A stretch of 64,000 nt of DNA from Stomorhina lunata (Eukaryota; Arthropoda; Insecta; Diptera; Rhiniidae): the NCBI GenBank assembly GCA_933228675.1, contig OW121744.1, positions 115,653,600 to 115,717,599 of the forward strand. Direction: 5' to 3'. Shown here piece by piece: positions 22,804 to 33,205 of the stretch (position 1 is its first letter; every line of letters starts with the position of its first letter). The position numbers were made by a program, and so were the translations under genes. The notes below the pieces were generated by a model. It did not search any database and had not been told where the DNA came from. It was given only the letters and a program-made list of their open reading frames with translations.

Positions 22804-24099
22804 AAATTGCATAAGTGCAAAGTGTTAAACTTTTTTGTATGGGAAAAATTGAAGTACTTTCGGTTTTGCCTACATTTTAACCACTAAGAATCAAAAAATA
22901 TATATAAAATGAAATAAAAATAAAAACAAAAGTACCTTTATTTCAAGTCATCACAATTAAAAATCCATGAAGTAGTTTTGGAGTTATTGCAATTTTTCCC
23001 CGAAAATTCGTGTCCTTGACGACACGCCAAACGATAAGCAGCCAAAAAATGTACTCAAGGATAAATAAATTTCAAAGCAGTTCATGGTTTACAATACTAA
23101 CACCTTTAAGTACTAAATAAAACCAAATTTACTTAGTTTTTTTTTTCATATTAGAAAATTATACTTTTTTCTGAGGTCGGTTTCAAAAGTCGTTTTTTAA
23201 TTTTTTAAAAATTTTGTTCAACAAATATTACAAATAGTAAATTTGCTTTCCGGTATCATAAAACAAACAATTGAAAGAATAAAAGACAAAAAGAACGAAG
23301 TCGATATCTTTAAGCGTTTCGCCGTTCCTGCGATTTAAAACCGTAGAATTTCGCGAAAATGTGAATTTCTTGTAATAATTTGAGTATAAGCTTGTTTAAT
23401 TCTACCAATTTTTAACATTAATAAAAGTAATAGTAAATATTTTTCTCAGACTATATAAAATGAGCACGGCATTGCTTTTTTAATATTAGGAAAGTTTAAC
23501 CCTCCTCTAAGGTCAAAGGTCAGGGGGGTTCGATTCGAAAATAAAATTGTTCGAATTTGTATGATAAAAGCATTGAGTTTCGAGAAGAATTTCTTTCAAA
23601 TCGAGTAACGGAGTAACCCCCCAGAGTTATAAAGTTTTTCATTTTCTATATTGTTCAAAATGCAAAAATATATATATTATATTAAGTCTTTTTATTAAAC
23701 AGTTAGTAAAACGACAAATTTTTCTGTCCCTTCCGAAAAAATATGATTTGTAGATATTATTGAAAGGTGAAGTGTTGTCATTTCGTTGACTTGCGCTCTT
23801 ATAATTAGGACTTCTTTCAGATAAAGTTTAAGTAAAGTTCAGAAAGTTTTAAGCACACGAAATTTATGTTTGTCCCTGAGGAAGTTTTCTATAAACTAGC
23901 ACTAAAAAAAATTTTTGCTGCGCCATCTATTGTTCAAATTTAGGCAGAAGTCAATTGTCAGATTTTTATTGGTAGGTACAACGCTGCCATTTTGTTGACT
24001 TGCCTTCTTACATTTAAGACTTCTTTCAGAAAAAGTTCAAGTAAAGTTCAGAAAGAAGTAAAAAATCGAGTAAAATTTTATTAAAAAAAAAAACACCTA
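22804..24099. other. AT-rich stretch with one ~85-bp direct repeat
   Basis: No gene seen. A segment ending ACTTCTTTCAGATAAAGTTTAAGTAAAGTTCAGAAAG (about 23763-23852) recurs at about 23970-24053 with roughly 80% identity. This may be the decayed 5' part of the neighbouring DD37E fossil, but I could not show it. Confidence 0.5.
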
Positions 24100-24450
24100 T
24101 TGTGTGATGGATGATGCAACGTACATACCTACTGGCAAAATTTTCACAACTTCCGGACCAAGATTTTTATGTTGCTGACGAACAAGGTAATTTTTAGGAA
24201 GAATATCAGACAAAAAAAAAAAAAAATTAGAAGAATTTTTTTATGTGCCACTATAAACGCAGAAATTCATATAACAGAGTGCCTACAACAATGGCTTTTT
24301 AAGTTTCTGTAACACCACCTAGTGCCTACATATTTCTGGCGCGATTTAGCCACTAAGTTAAAAAGGTCACTTAAATGCTATTCGAACATGAATGTCATTT
24401 ATGTAACACAAGCGGCAAATCTAGTCAGATCTTAGGCAATCCAGGGTTAA
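24100..24450 (+). pseudogene. DD37E (ITmD37E-like) transposase fossil
   Basis: A mosaic of frames reads CVMDDATYIP, then LPDQDFYVADEQ, then TINAEIHITECLQQWL, then YFWRDLATKLKRSLKCYSNM and NVIYVTQAANLV. These align block by block with the better copy at 33362-34368 (CVMDDET, LPGQDFYVADK, TINTEIYIKECLQ, FFWPDLASCHYGKKALEWYS). Terminal repeats are not visible. Much older than that copy. Confidence 0.8.
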
Positions 24451-24749
24451 TGCTATATTCAAGATTCCAAGCCTGGAAATCCCAAAGCACGCATGTATAT
24501 CAGGTGTCTAAAGAACTTTGGGTAGCTCTTCGTTTTCACCGCTAAATTTGGGTTCAGTCTGAAAACCTGATCAAATCTTCAATAACCAAAAAGAAATAAT
24601 AAATATTATTCTTTGCTTTGTTGTTGTTGCGTTTCCTTGTTCGTTCTACCTTCTGCTGCTCCGCGCTGCTCACTTCTGTCACTTTTCACCGTATACGAGT
24701 AGTAGTAAGTGGTTGCATAAATGTTTAAAATTTCTGGTTCTTTAGCTGC

Positions 24750-24796
24750 TATAATGATAATGACGATGATGATGATGATGATGATGATGATGATAG
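24750..24796. repeat. (GAT)n microsatellite
   Basis: About ten consecutive GAT units with minor interruptions at the left edge. Confidence 0.95.
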
Positions 24797-25092
24797 TTTG
24801 GTTTTGCTAGTTGGCTGTTGTCTCTTCTCATTGTGCCGTTGCTGCATAATTCCATCGACCTACACAACAAGTCAGAGGAAGACTACAAACGTTTAAATGT
24901 TGGAAAACAAAGTGTAATAAATATTTCGTTTTTATTTTATTTTTTTTTTTGTTAAAGCTGTTTTTTGATTTTGAAATGATGGTAGGAAAATGAGAGACCC
25001 TATGGGAAATGGATGATGGATTTATTTAAGATAAGAAATGGGTTTGCGACTATAATGCTTTGTAGTTAAATTAAGTTAAATAAAACTCAAAT

Positions 25093-25165
25093 CAAAGACT
25101 CTATAATATAAAGATGTTGCACTGCCATAAAATGATTTGCCGTATGGTCCTCTCGATAAGTCCCA
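25093..25165 (-). repeat. Truncated end of the 'CCAAAGACTCTATAATAT' MITE family
   Basis: CAAAGACTCTATAATATAAA then GATGTTGCACTGCCATAAAA is the complement of the right end of the full copies at 27878-28168 and 62347-62624. The rest is missing. The minisatellite starts about 240 bases further on. Confidence 0.8.
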
Positions 25166-25401
25166 TTAATAAGTATTTATTCGGAAATAACTTATTAAGA
25201 CGAGTTGCTCGACTTCTCTTGCCTTACCAATATTCCTACTTCCTGTTCCAGATTTTTTTTTTCAATGTTCAGGTCTTCCGTATACATTTTAATGAAGGTT
25301 TGAGGGTCAACTTTGAAATTTTTTTGGATTTTTTTTTAAATCGTTGACGATTTTTTTGAAAAGCTTTAATTATATCTGTGGCTTGGTGCTAAAAGGGCCA
25401 A

Positions 25402-27110
25402 AGCAAACAATTTTTCTATAGAAAATTTTTTTATCAAAAGTTTTTCTATAGAAAATTTTTTTATCAAAAATTTTTCTATAGAAAATTTTTTTATCAGAAA
25501 TTTTTCTATAAACAATTTTTTTTTTAATTTTTCTATAGAAATTTTTTTCAAAAATTTTTCTATAGAAATTTTTTTCAAAAATTTTTCTATAGAAATTTTT
25601 TTCAAAAATTTTTCTATAGAAATTTTTTTCAAAAATTTTTCTATAGAAATTTTTTTCAAAAATTTTTCTATTGAATTTTTTTTTTTCAAAAGTTTTTCTA
25701 TAGAAAATTTTTGTATCAAAAATTTTTCTATAGAAAATTTTTTTATCAAAAATTTTTCTATAAAAAATTGTTTTATTAAAAATTTTTCTATAGAATTTTT
25801 TTTTTAATTTTTTCTATAGAAAATATTTTTATCAAAAATTTTTCTAAAGAAAATTTTTTTATCAAAAATTTTTATATAGAAAATTTTTTTTATCAAAAAT
25901 TTTTCTATAAAAAATTTTTTTTATCAAAAATTTTTCTATAGAAACGACAACAAAACAAAAATTTTTGATACAATTTTTTTTTATCAAAAATGTGTCTATG
26001 GAAGAATTTTATCAAATGTTTTTCTATAGAGAAGATAACAGAACAAAAATTTTTGATATAATTTTTTTTTTATCAAAAATGTGTCTGGAAAAATTTAATC
26101 AACAATTTTTCTATAGCAAACTTTTTTATTTAAACATTTTTTTATCAAAAATTTTCTATAAAAATTTTTTTACCAAAAATTTTTCAATAGAAATTTTTTT
26201 CAAAAATTTTTCTATAGAATTTTTTTTTTCAAAAGTTTTTCTATAGAAAATTTTTGTATCAAAAATTTTTCTATAGAAAATTTTTTTATTAAAAATTTTT
26301 CTATAGAATTTTTTTTTTTAATTTTTCCTATAGAAAATATTTATATCAAAAATTTTTCTATAGAAAATTTTTTTATCAAAAATTTTTTTATAGAAAATTT
26401 TTTTATCAAAAATTTTTCTATAAAAAATTTTTTTATCAAAAATTTTTCTAAAGAAAATTTTTTTATCAAAAATTTTTATATAGAAAATTTTTTTTATCAA
26501 AAATTTTTCTATAAAAAATTTTTTTATCAAAAATTTTTCTATAGAAACGACAACAAAACAAAAATTTTTGATACAATTTTTTTTTATCAAAAATGTGTCT
26601 ATGGAAGAATTTTATCAAATGTTTTTCTATAGAGAAGATAACAGAACAAAAATTGTTGATATAAAATTTTTTTTATCAAAAATGTGTCTGGAAAAATTTA
26701 ATCAACAATTTTTCTATAGAAAACTTTTTTATTTAAAAATTTTTTTATCAAAAATTTTTCTATAAAAATTTTTTTACCAAAAATTTTTCAATAGAAAATT
26801 TTTTTATCAAAAATTTTTCGATAAAAATTTTTTTTGTCAAAAATTTTTCTATTGAAAACTTTTTTATCAAAAATTTGTCGATGGAAAATTTTTTATCAAA
26901 GATTTTTCTGTAGAAAATTTTTTATCAAAGATTTTTCTATAGAAAAATCTTTTTTAAAGATTTTATAGAAATTTCTTATCAAAAATTTTTCTATAGACAA
27001 TTTTTTTATCAACAATTTTTTTATAGAAAACTTTTACCAAAAATTTTTCTATAGAAAATGTTTTTATCAAAAATTTTTCTATAGAAAATTTTTTGCTAGG
27101 ATGTTTGTTT
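25402..27110. repeat. 30-bp AT-rich minisatellite, array 1a
   Basis: The unit is TTTTTCTATAGAAAATTTTT followed by TTATCAAAAA, with variants of 26-31 bp. The core TTTTCTATAGAAAA is a perfect palindrome. A segment with the landmark ATGTGTCTATGGAAGAATTT at 25988 recurs at 26591, so a higher-order period of 603 bp overlies the unit. Open frames such as KKFSIEKFLI arise because the unit length is a multiple of three. Confidence 0.95.
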
Positions 27111-27164
27111 GGCTTAAGGTCTTTCAAAGGTGATTAAAACAAATTGTTTATTTATTTTTAAACA

Positions 27165-27870
27165 TTTTTTTATTTTTCTATAGAAATTTTTTTCAAAAAT
27201 TTTTCTATAGAATTTTTTTTTTCAAAAGTTTTTCTATAGAAAATTTTTGTATCAAAAATTTTTCTATAGAAAATTTTTTTATTAAAAATTTTTCAATAGA
27301 AAAGAGAACAGAACATTTGAATATTTGATAGAAATTTTTTTTTATCAAAAATTTGTCTATGAAAAATTTTTTATCAAAAATTTGTCTATGAAAAATTTTT
27401 CTATAGAAATATTTTTTTATCAAAAATTTTTCTATAGAAATTTTTTTTTTTATCAAAAATTTTTCTCTAGAAAATTTTTTTATCAAAAATTTTTCTATAG
27501 AAAACTTTTGTCAAAAATTTTCTATAGAAATTTTTTTTCAAAAATTTTTCTATAGAAATTTTTTTTTATCAAAAATTTTTCAATAGAAAATTTTTTATCA
27601 AAAGTTTTTAAATAGAAATTTTTTTTATCAAAAATTTTTCTTATTATTATTAATCAAAATTTTTGTATAGAAAATTTTTTTATCAAGAATTTTTCTATAG
27701 AATAGAGAAGAGAACAAAAATTTGTCTATGGAAAATTTTTAATCAAAAATTTTTCTATAGAAAACTTTTTTATCAAAGATTTTTCTGTAGAAAACTTTTA
27801 CCAAAAAATTTTTTTATCAAAAATTTTTTTTTATCAAAAATTTTTTTTATCAAAAATTTTTCTGTAGAAA
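27165..27870. repeat. 30-bp AT-rich minisatellite, array 1b
   Basis: Same unit and orientation as 25402-27110, separated from it by about 55 bases of unique sequence. It ends directly against the MITE at 27878. Confidence 0.95.
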
Positions 27871-27877
27871 ACTTATA

Positions 27878-28168
27878 GCAAAGGCTATCTATTATATAAA
27901 GATATTGCACTCTATACATTTGTTTTCTGTCAAAAATGAAATTAAAGTGGCTAAAGAACAATGAAAAACACATAAAAGCACAAACAAACATACATTTCAT
28001 GAGCACGTGTGTGTGCCTTAGCTTTCTCTCATTGGATAATCGTCTTCAATAGTTGTTTCCGAATTAGAGTAAAAGCGGTGTACTCTCTTTTTTATGGGAC
28101 TTTTCAAAACGACCATACGTCAAATCAATGTATGCAAGTGCAACATCTTTATATTATAAAGTCTTTGG
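27878..28168. mobile_element. MITE with ~30-bp inverted ends, copy 1
   Basis: The left end reads CAAAGGCTATCTATTATATA then AAGATATTGCACT. The right end reads GTGCAACATCTTTATATTAT then AAAGTCTTTGG. The interior (ACATACATTTCATGAGCACG, GCCTTAGCTTTCTCTCATTG) is collinear with 62347-62624. Likely TA target duplication (clear in the other copy). Non-coding. Family not recognised. Confidence 0.85.
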
Positions 28169-29205
28169 CTAAGGATTTGGATTAAATGATATTTTTTCTA
28201 AAAGACATATTATTTTTCGTTCCTCAAAGGTATATTAATTCCCTCATTTATTATTTTCGTATGTATTTAACAAAAAATCGTCATGATCGTGAAAAAAATG
28301 CAATAATCATGATGATGACGATTATCATCCTCCACATACTCGTTCGTATACATTCAAAGTATAAACTTTGAAGAAATGAATGTTGGTAGAGGTTGGTTGG
28401 TTTGTTAACTTATTCATTCTCTGTTAAGAGTTAAGGACGTTAAATTATAACAATTGCGTTTTTGACACCTCACGGCATCACTTCTTGATTTTTATATTTT
28501 TTAGTGATCTTTTTTTTTTTTTTGTTTTTGATATTATTATACTTATACGATTAACAATATGTTTTTATATTTTATTTCAACAAAACAGAAAAAGTGCAAC
28601 TTTTTTTTAAGACATATTTAGTTTTTCTTAACTTAACCATTGCATTCGACCATTTAAGGGTTATTTTAATTGGATACAACCAAACGATCATGATAAAAAA
28701 ATATAAAGACTTGGTTGCTTTAGTTTGAATTGGTCAAAAGTACCTACTCGTGGTCGATTTTAACTAGTTTTTAGTGTGAATTTTTTCCCCCCTGACTTTA
28801 TTATTTATTATATTGTTCAGTTTAACTGAAAGATCTTTTGAAATGTGATTAATACTTAAAATTAAATTAACAAGCAAAAAATACAATTTTGCAATAAAAA
28901 ATAAAATCTTATTAATTATAAAAAAATAAAAGTTGTGGTTATAAAAAAATGTTTTCAATTTTATATAATTTTTCTTTCTTTTTGTACTTTTGCCAAAATA
29001 CTAACAAAGTTGCATTTTAATCTTTAAAATTAGCATATTTTTTAAGGTAATTTTTTGGTAGTAATTAGTTTCTAGTCTATGGAACATCAAATACAAATTT
29101 TTGTCATGGGTTTTGAAAAGTATTTTTCGGTTCTCTTCACTTGAAATTAAAAAACTAAATATTTATAGTTGTAAAACATCTAAGAACACCAATAGAAATT
29201 CCCGG
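28169..29205. other. Unannotated AT-rich stretch
   Basis: Very AT-rich with homopolymer runs; no supported feature. Confidence 0.6.
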
Positions 29206-29209
29206 ATTA

Positions 29210-29713
29210 GAAAATTTTTTTATCAAAAATTTTTCTATAGAAATTTTTTTTTTATTAAAAATTTTTCTATAGAAAGTTTTTTTATTAAAATTTTTTCGAT
29301 AGAAAATTTTTTTATCAATAATTTTTCTATAGAAAATCTTTCTATAGAAAATTTTTTTAATCAAAAATTTTTCTATAGAAAATTTTTTTAATCAAAAATT
29401 TTTCTATGTAAATTTTTTGTCAAAAATTTCTCTATAGAACATTTTTTTATCAAAAATTTTTTATAGAAAATTTTTTTATCAAAAATTTTTCTATAGAAAA
29501 TTTTTTTATTAAAAATTTTTGTATAAAAATTTTTTTTATTAAAAATTTTTCTATAGAAAAATTTTTGTATCAAAAATTTTTCTATGGAAATTTTTTATCA
29601 AAAATGTTTCTATGGAAATTTTCTGATCAAAAATTTTTCTATAAAAAATATTTTGTCAAAAATTTTAGTACAGAAAATTTTTTTATATAAAATTTTTCTA
29701 TAGAAAATTTTTT
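29210..29713. repeat. 30-bp AT-rich minisatellite, array 2
   Basis: Same TTTTTCTATAGAAAA / TATCAAAAA unit and orientation as array 1. The variant block TTTTAGTACAGAAAATTTTT (about 29660) recurs at about 31280, indicating a longer-range duplication. Confidence 0.95.
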
Positions 29714-29909
29714 TTGAAAGAAATTAATTTTTAGTTGAACCATGAATTTATGTTAAGAGGTTGTGGGTTCGAATCCTAAAAATTATTAAAATTAAAAAAA
29801 AAAAAAAAAAAAAAAAAATAAAAATTTATGATATGAACCTGAGCCCGGATTCGAACCCACAACCTCTTAACATAAATTCATGGTTCAACTAAAAATTAAT
29901 TTCTTTCAA
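29714..29909. repeat. Perfect 63-bp inverted repeat made of a tRNA-like SINE head
   Basis: 29714-29776 is identical, as reverse complement, to 29847-29909 (63 of 63). Each arm carries GTTAAGAGGTTGTGGGTTCG then AATCC, a tRNA T-arm with a good B-box (GGTTCGAATCC). The 70-bp spacer includes a long A-run. The right arm plus spacer is the start of a minus-strand SINE-A copy; the left arm is an inverted duplicate of the SINE head. Abuts minisatellite array 2. Confidence 0.95.
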
Positions 29910-30109
29910 TTAAATTGCATGGGCACCGCGATTTACATGTTTTCACTAACTCTTTCAAGTTAATACTAAATTCAAATTTGCATTAACGTAAAAGAATAAA
30001 CAGAAACTTGTCAAAAACAAAAATCTTTGTCTTCATTACCAGCTGACAGTTGGTTAAAGTACAAAGTAAATGTAGATTAATAAAGGATAGGAATACAAAA
30101 CATAAAGGA
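29910..30109. other. Unique sequence between SINE copies
   Basis: Nothing recognised. On minus, CGCGGTGCCCATGCAATTTA (ending about 29916) precedes the SINE head and may belong to it. Confidence 0.4.
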
Positions 30110-30465
30110 AAAAACTATGGTGGATAAGTTCGTCTAACTGAATCGATCATATGGTCATAGGTGAAATAGAAATGAGTGTTAATATAATTCTCGTTTTCAA
30201 TTTCGCTTAAGAATTCAGTTAAATAGATGATCTTAACTACTGGCATCTAACAGTTGGTGACACAGTGTGCTGATGAAGTCCGTAGCGGGACAGAAAATGC
30301 AGCATTCCACACTGCTAAGTGTCACATAGTTTTTTCAGTATTCTTAAAAATTATTAATCTAATTTAAAAATCATAAAAATTATTAAAATTAAAAAAAAAA
30401 AAAAAAAAATAAAAATTTATGATATGAACCTGAGCCCGGATTCGAACCCACAACCTCTTAACGAA
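30110..30465 (-). mobile_element. SINE-A copy, tRNA-related head, minus strand
   Basis: Minus strand: GTTAAGAGGTTGTGGGTTCG (B-box), GGGCTCAGGTTCATATCATA, an A/T-rich stretch, then ATGTGACACTTAGCAGTGTG, TGCATTTTCTGTCCCGCTAC and ACTGAATTCTTAAGCG. The same order is present on plus at 36270-36530. The head is truncated at the minisatellite junction (30465). No convincing A-box is seen, so 'tRNA-derived' rests on the T-arm alone. Confidence 0.75.
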
Positions 30466-31610
30466 AATTTTTTTTATCAAAAACTTTTCTAAAGAAATTT
30501 TTTTTTATCAAAAATTTTTCTATAGAAAATGTTTCATCAAAAACTTCTCTATAGAAAATTTTCTTATCAAAAATGTTTCTATGGAAACTTTTTCATCAAA
30601 AATGTCTCTATAGAAAATTTTCTTATCAAAAATTTTTCTATATAAATATTTTGTAAAAAATTTTAGTATAGAAAATTTTTTTTCAAAAACTTTTCTATAA
30701 AAATGTTTTTATCAAAAATTTTTCTGTGGAAAATTTTTTTATCAAAAATTTTTCTATAGAAAATTTTTTATCAAAAATTTTTCTATAGAAAATTTTTTAT
30801 CAAAAATTTTTCTATAGATAATTTTTTTATCAAAAATTTTTCTGTAGAAAATATTTTTTATCAAAAATTTTTCTATAGAAAATTTTTTTATCAAAAATTT
30901 TTCTATAGAAAATTTTTTTATCAAAAATTTTTCTATAGAAAATTTTTTTATCAAAACTTTTTCTATAGAAAATTTTTTTATCAAAAATTTTTCTATAGAA
31001 AATTTTTTTATCAAAAATTTTTCTATAGAAAATTTTTTTATCAAAAATTTTTCTATAGAAAATTTTTTTATTAAAAATTTTTGTATACAGATTTTTTTTA
31101 TCAAAAATTTTTCTATAGAAAAATTTTTTTATCAAAAATTTTTCTATGGAAATTTTTTATTAAAAATGTTTCTATGGAAATTTTTTATCAAAAATGTTTC
31201 TATAGAAAATTTTTCATCAAAAATTTCTCTATAGAAAATTTTTTGATCAAAAATTTTTCTATAAAAAATATTTTGTCAAAAATTTTAGTACAGAAAATTT
31301 TTTTATATAAAATTTTTCTATAGAAATTTTTTTTATCAAAAACTTTTCTAAAGAAATTTTTTCTATCAAAAATTTTTCTATAGAAAATGTTTCATCAAAA
31401 ATTTCTCTATAGAAAATTTTCTTATCAAAAATGTTTCTATGGAAACTTTTTCATCAAAAATGTCTCTATAGAAAATTTTCTTATCAAAAATGTCTCTATA
31501 GAAAATTTTCTTATCAAAAATTTTTCTATAAAAAATATTTTGTCAAAAATTTTTGTAAAGAAAATTTTTTTATCAAAAATTTTCCTATAGAAAATTTGTT
31601 TCAAAAAATA
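30466..31610. repeat. 30-bp AT-rich minisatellite, array 3
   Basis: The most regular array: about ten nearly identical 30-bp units at 30780-31080. A block with ATGTTTCTATGGAAACTTTT at 30570 recurs near 31432, a second-level duplication of about 860 bp. Confidence 0.95.
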
Positions 31611-31644
31611 ACAAAATAGTCGGGATGTAAATATTATTCAAAAA

Positions 31645-31830
31645 GAAGTGTATTTGCATTTGATCCCAAATCTGTTACATTTATTTATTAATGTAACAGA
31701 CCAATTTATTGATAAAAAGCCAAAAAATGTTTGCGGAGAAACCAAATTCCTCGACGCGTTTCGATGGTTGGTTAAGTCATCTCTTCAGGAGGATTATCCC
31801 CAATTTAGACAGATCGAAAACCTCGCATAC
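31645..31830. repeat. Hairpin-bearing spacer between minisatellite arrays (copy 1 of 3)
   Basis: It contains TCTGTTACATTTATTTATTA then ATGTAACAGA, an 11-bp hairpin, followed by CCAATTTATTGATAAAAAGC and TTCCTCGACGCGTTTCGATG. Diverged copies lie at 55450-55590 and 59950-60010. Not coding. Confidence 0.8.
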
Positions 31831-32130
31831 ATTTTTTTATCAAAAATTTTCCTATGGAAAATTTTTTATCAAAAATTTTCCTATGGAAAATTTTTTATCA
31901 AAAATTTTCCTATGAAAATTTTTTATCAAAAATTTTTCTATAGAAAATTTTTTTTATTAAAAATTTTTTTTATTAAAATTTTTTTTATTAAAATTTTTTG
32001 TAAAAAATTTTTTTATCAAAAATTTTTCTATAGAAAATGTTTTTATCAAAAATTTTTCTATTAAAATTTGTTATCAAAAATTTTTTTATAGAAATTTTTT
32101 TTATCAAAAATTTTGTTATAGAAAATTTGT
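31831..32130. repeat. 30-bp AT-rich minisatellite, array 4
   Basis: Same unit and orientation as the preceding arrays. It ends where the left copy of the inverted segmental duplication begins. Confidence 0.9.
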
Positions 32131-32376
32131 TGGTTCGAAAATATCTAAAAAATATAAAATTGTTTAATATAAGAATTTATTTCTGTTTTGAAAAATATTC
32201 CCAATACTTACAAAAATATTTCCAATGTTTACAAAAATAATAGCGTCGTGGCAACAATGTTCGAGATTATATTTCTTTGTTCTCTCGAACCATGTATTTT
32301 GTTGCTATAAATTAGATTTTGATTTGTTTCTTGCCTCTTCTGTTTTTGTCTTTTCTTTAACAAAGCGACACCAAAC

Positions 32377-33156
32377 CAGTGTTGCCATCAACCAAATGGT
32401 AAATTACACATGGATCATACCAAAATTACACATGAAATTAGGAATTACACATGATTTTTTTTTTGGCAAAATAATGTACTTACTTACTTGGCCTATATTT
32501 ACAACCTATTAAGGCAGAGCAAATTTCAAAATTCTATGCGTTTCGATCTTATGCACATATTCTCCAACCTCGTAGCGCAAGTTTTGAAAAATTTTCATCA
32601 AAGTTTCGGAAGTCCTCTTCTAACATATGGAGGCCATTTTTGTTCTGTTTTTTATAGTTCTTATAGGAGAACTCACGGCACATGATAGCTCAGTGTTAAA
32701 TTAGTTCCCTGGCAGCAGCGTTCAAATACGGCGAAATAAAAATATAGTTAATAACTTTTTGCAAAGTAGGAAAAAATCGGTCTTCCAAGGTATTCTTTAA
32801 ATCGGAAACCTTTATCCAATAATCTTCTAGCTCCAAATTGCTGTGAAACTCAAAATTTTAAAATCTAAGAGTGCAGTTGCAATTTTGGGATCACAATATC
32901 CAAAATTGTACAAATATCGCCATTAAAATTAAATGTTTTTTTAATTTGACATAAAAAAAATTTGCATTATATTAATTTTTTTCGATTTCGAAAGGGACGT
33001 ACAAACATTTACTTTTTGTGGAAAACTGTTAAAAAAATAAAACGACAAAAATATAAATTACACATGAGTTACACATGCAGCCACTTACACATCGTCTACA
33101 CATGAAAATAAAAATTACACATGATATGTGTAATTACACCTAAAGTGGCAACACTG
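32377..33156. mobile_element. hAT-like non-autonomous element, 780 bp, 8-bp target duplication
   Basis: Perfect 11-bp inverted ends CAGTGTTGCCA and TGGCAACACTG are flanked by CACCAAAC on both sides (32369-32376, 33157-33164). The right copy of the inverted duplication has this octamer only once (GTTTGGTG near 38107), so the empty site is preserved. The interior has many ATTACACATG words. It also holds a fragment (32480-32700) of another dispersed repeat seen at 43040 and 63830. Non-coding. Confidence 0.95.
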
Positions 33157-33205
33157 CACCAAACAACTCTGCTAACATTAAAATTTCAACTGAATGATTT
33201 TAATA

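Noticed and set aside
25093..28168. A 3-kb transposon spanning the minisatellite, with the 25093 and 28168 ends as its TIRs
   Set aside because: 27878-28168 is by itself a complete copy of the 62347 MITE, so 25093-25165 is better explained as a separate truncated copy. A composite is not excluded.
29750..29860. GGTTCGAATCC sequences as a genuine tRNA gene
   Set aside because: No cloverleaf can be completed: no acceptor stem, D-arm or anticodon arm fits. The sequence repeats as a SINE head.
25366..31135. Long frames encoding KKFSIEKFLI-type repeats (up to 138 codons)
   Set aside because: They are translations of the 30-bp minisatellite, open in several frames and on both strands because the unit length is a multiple of three.
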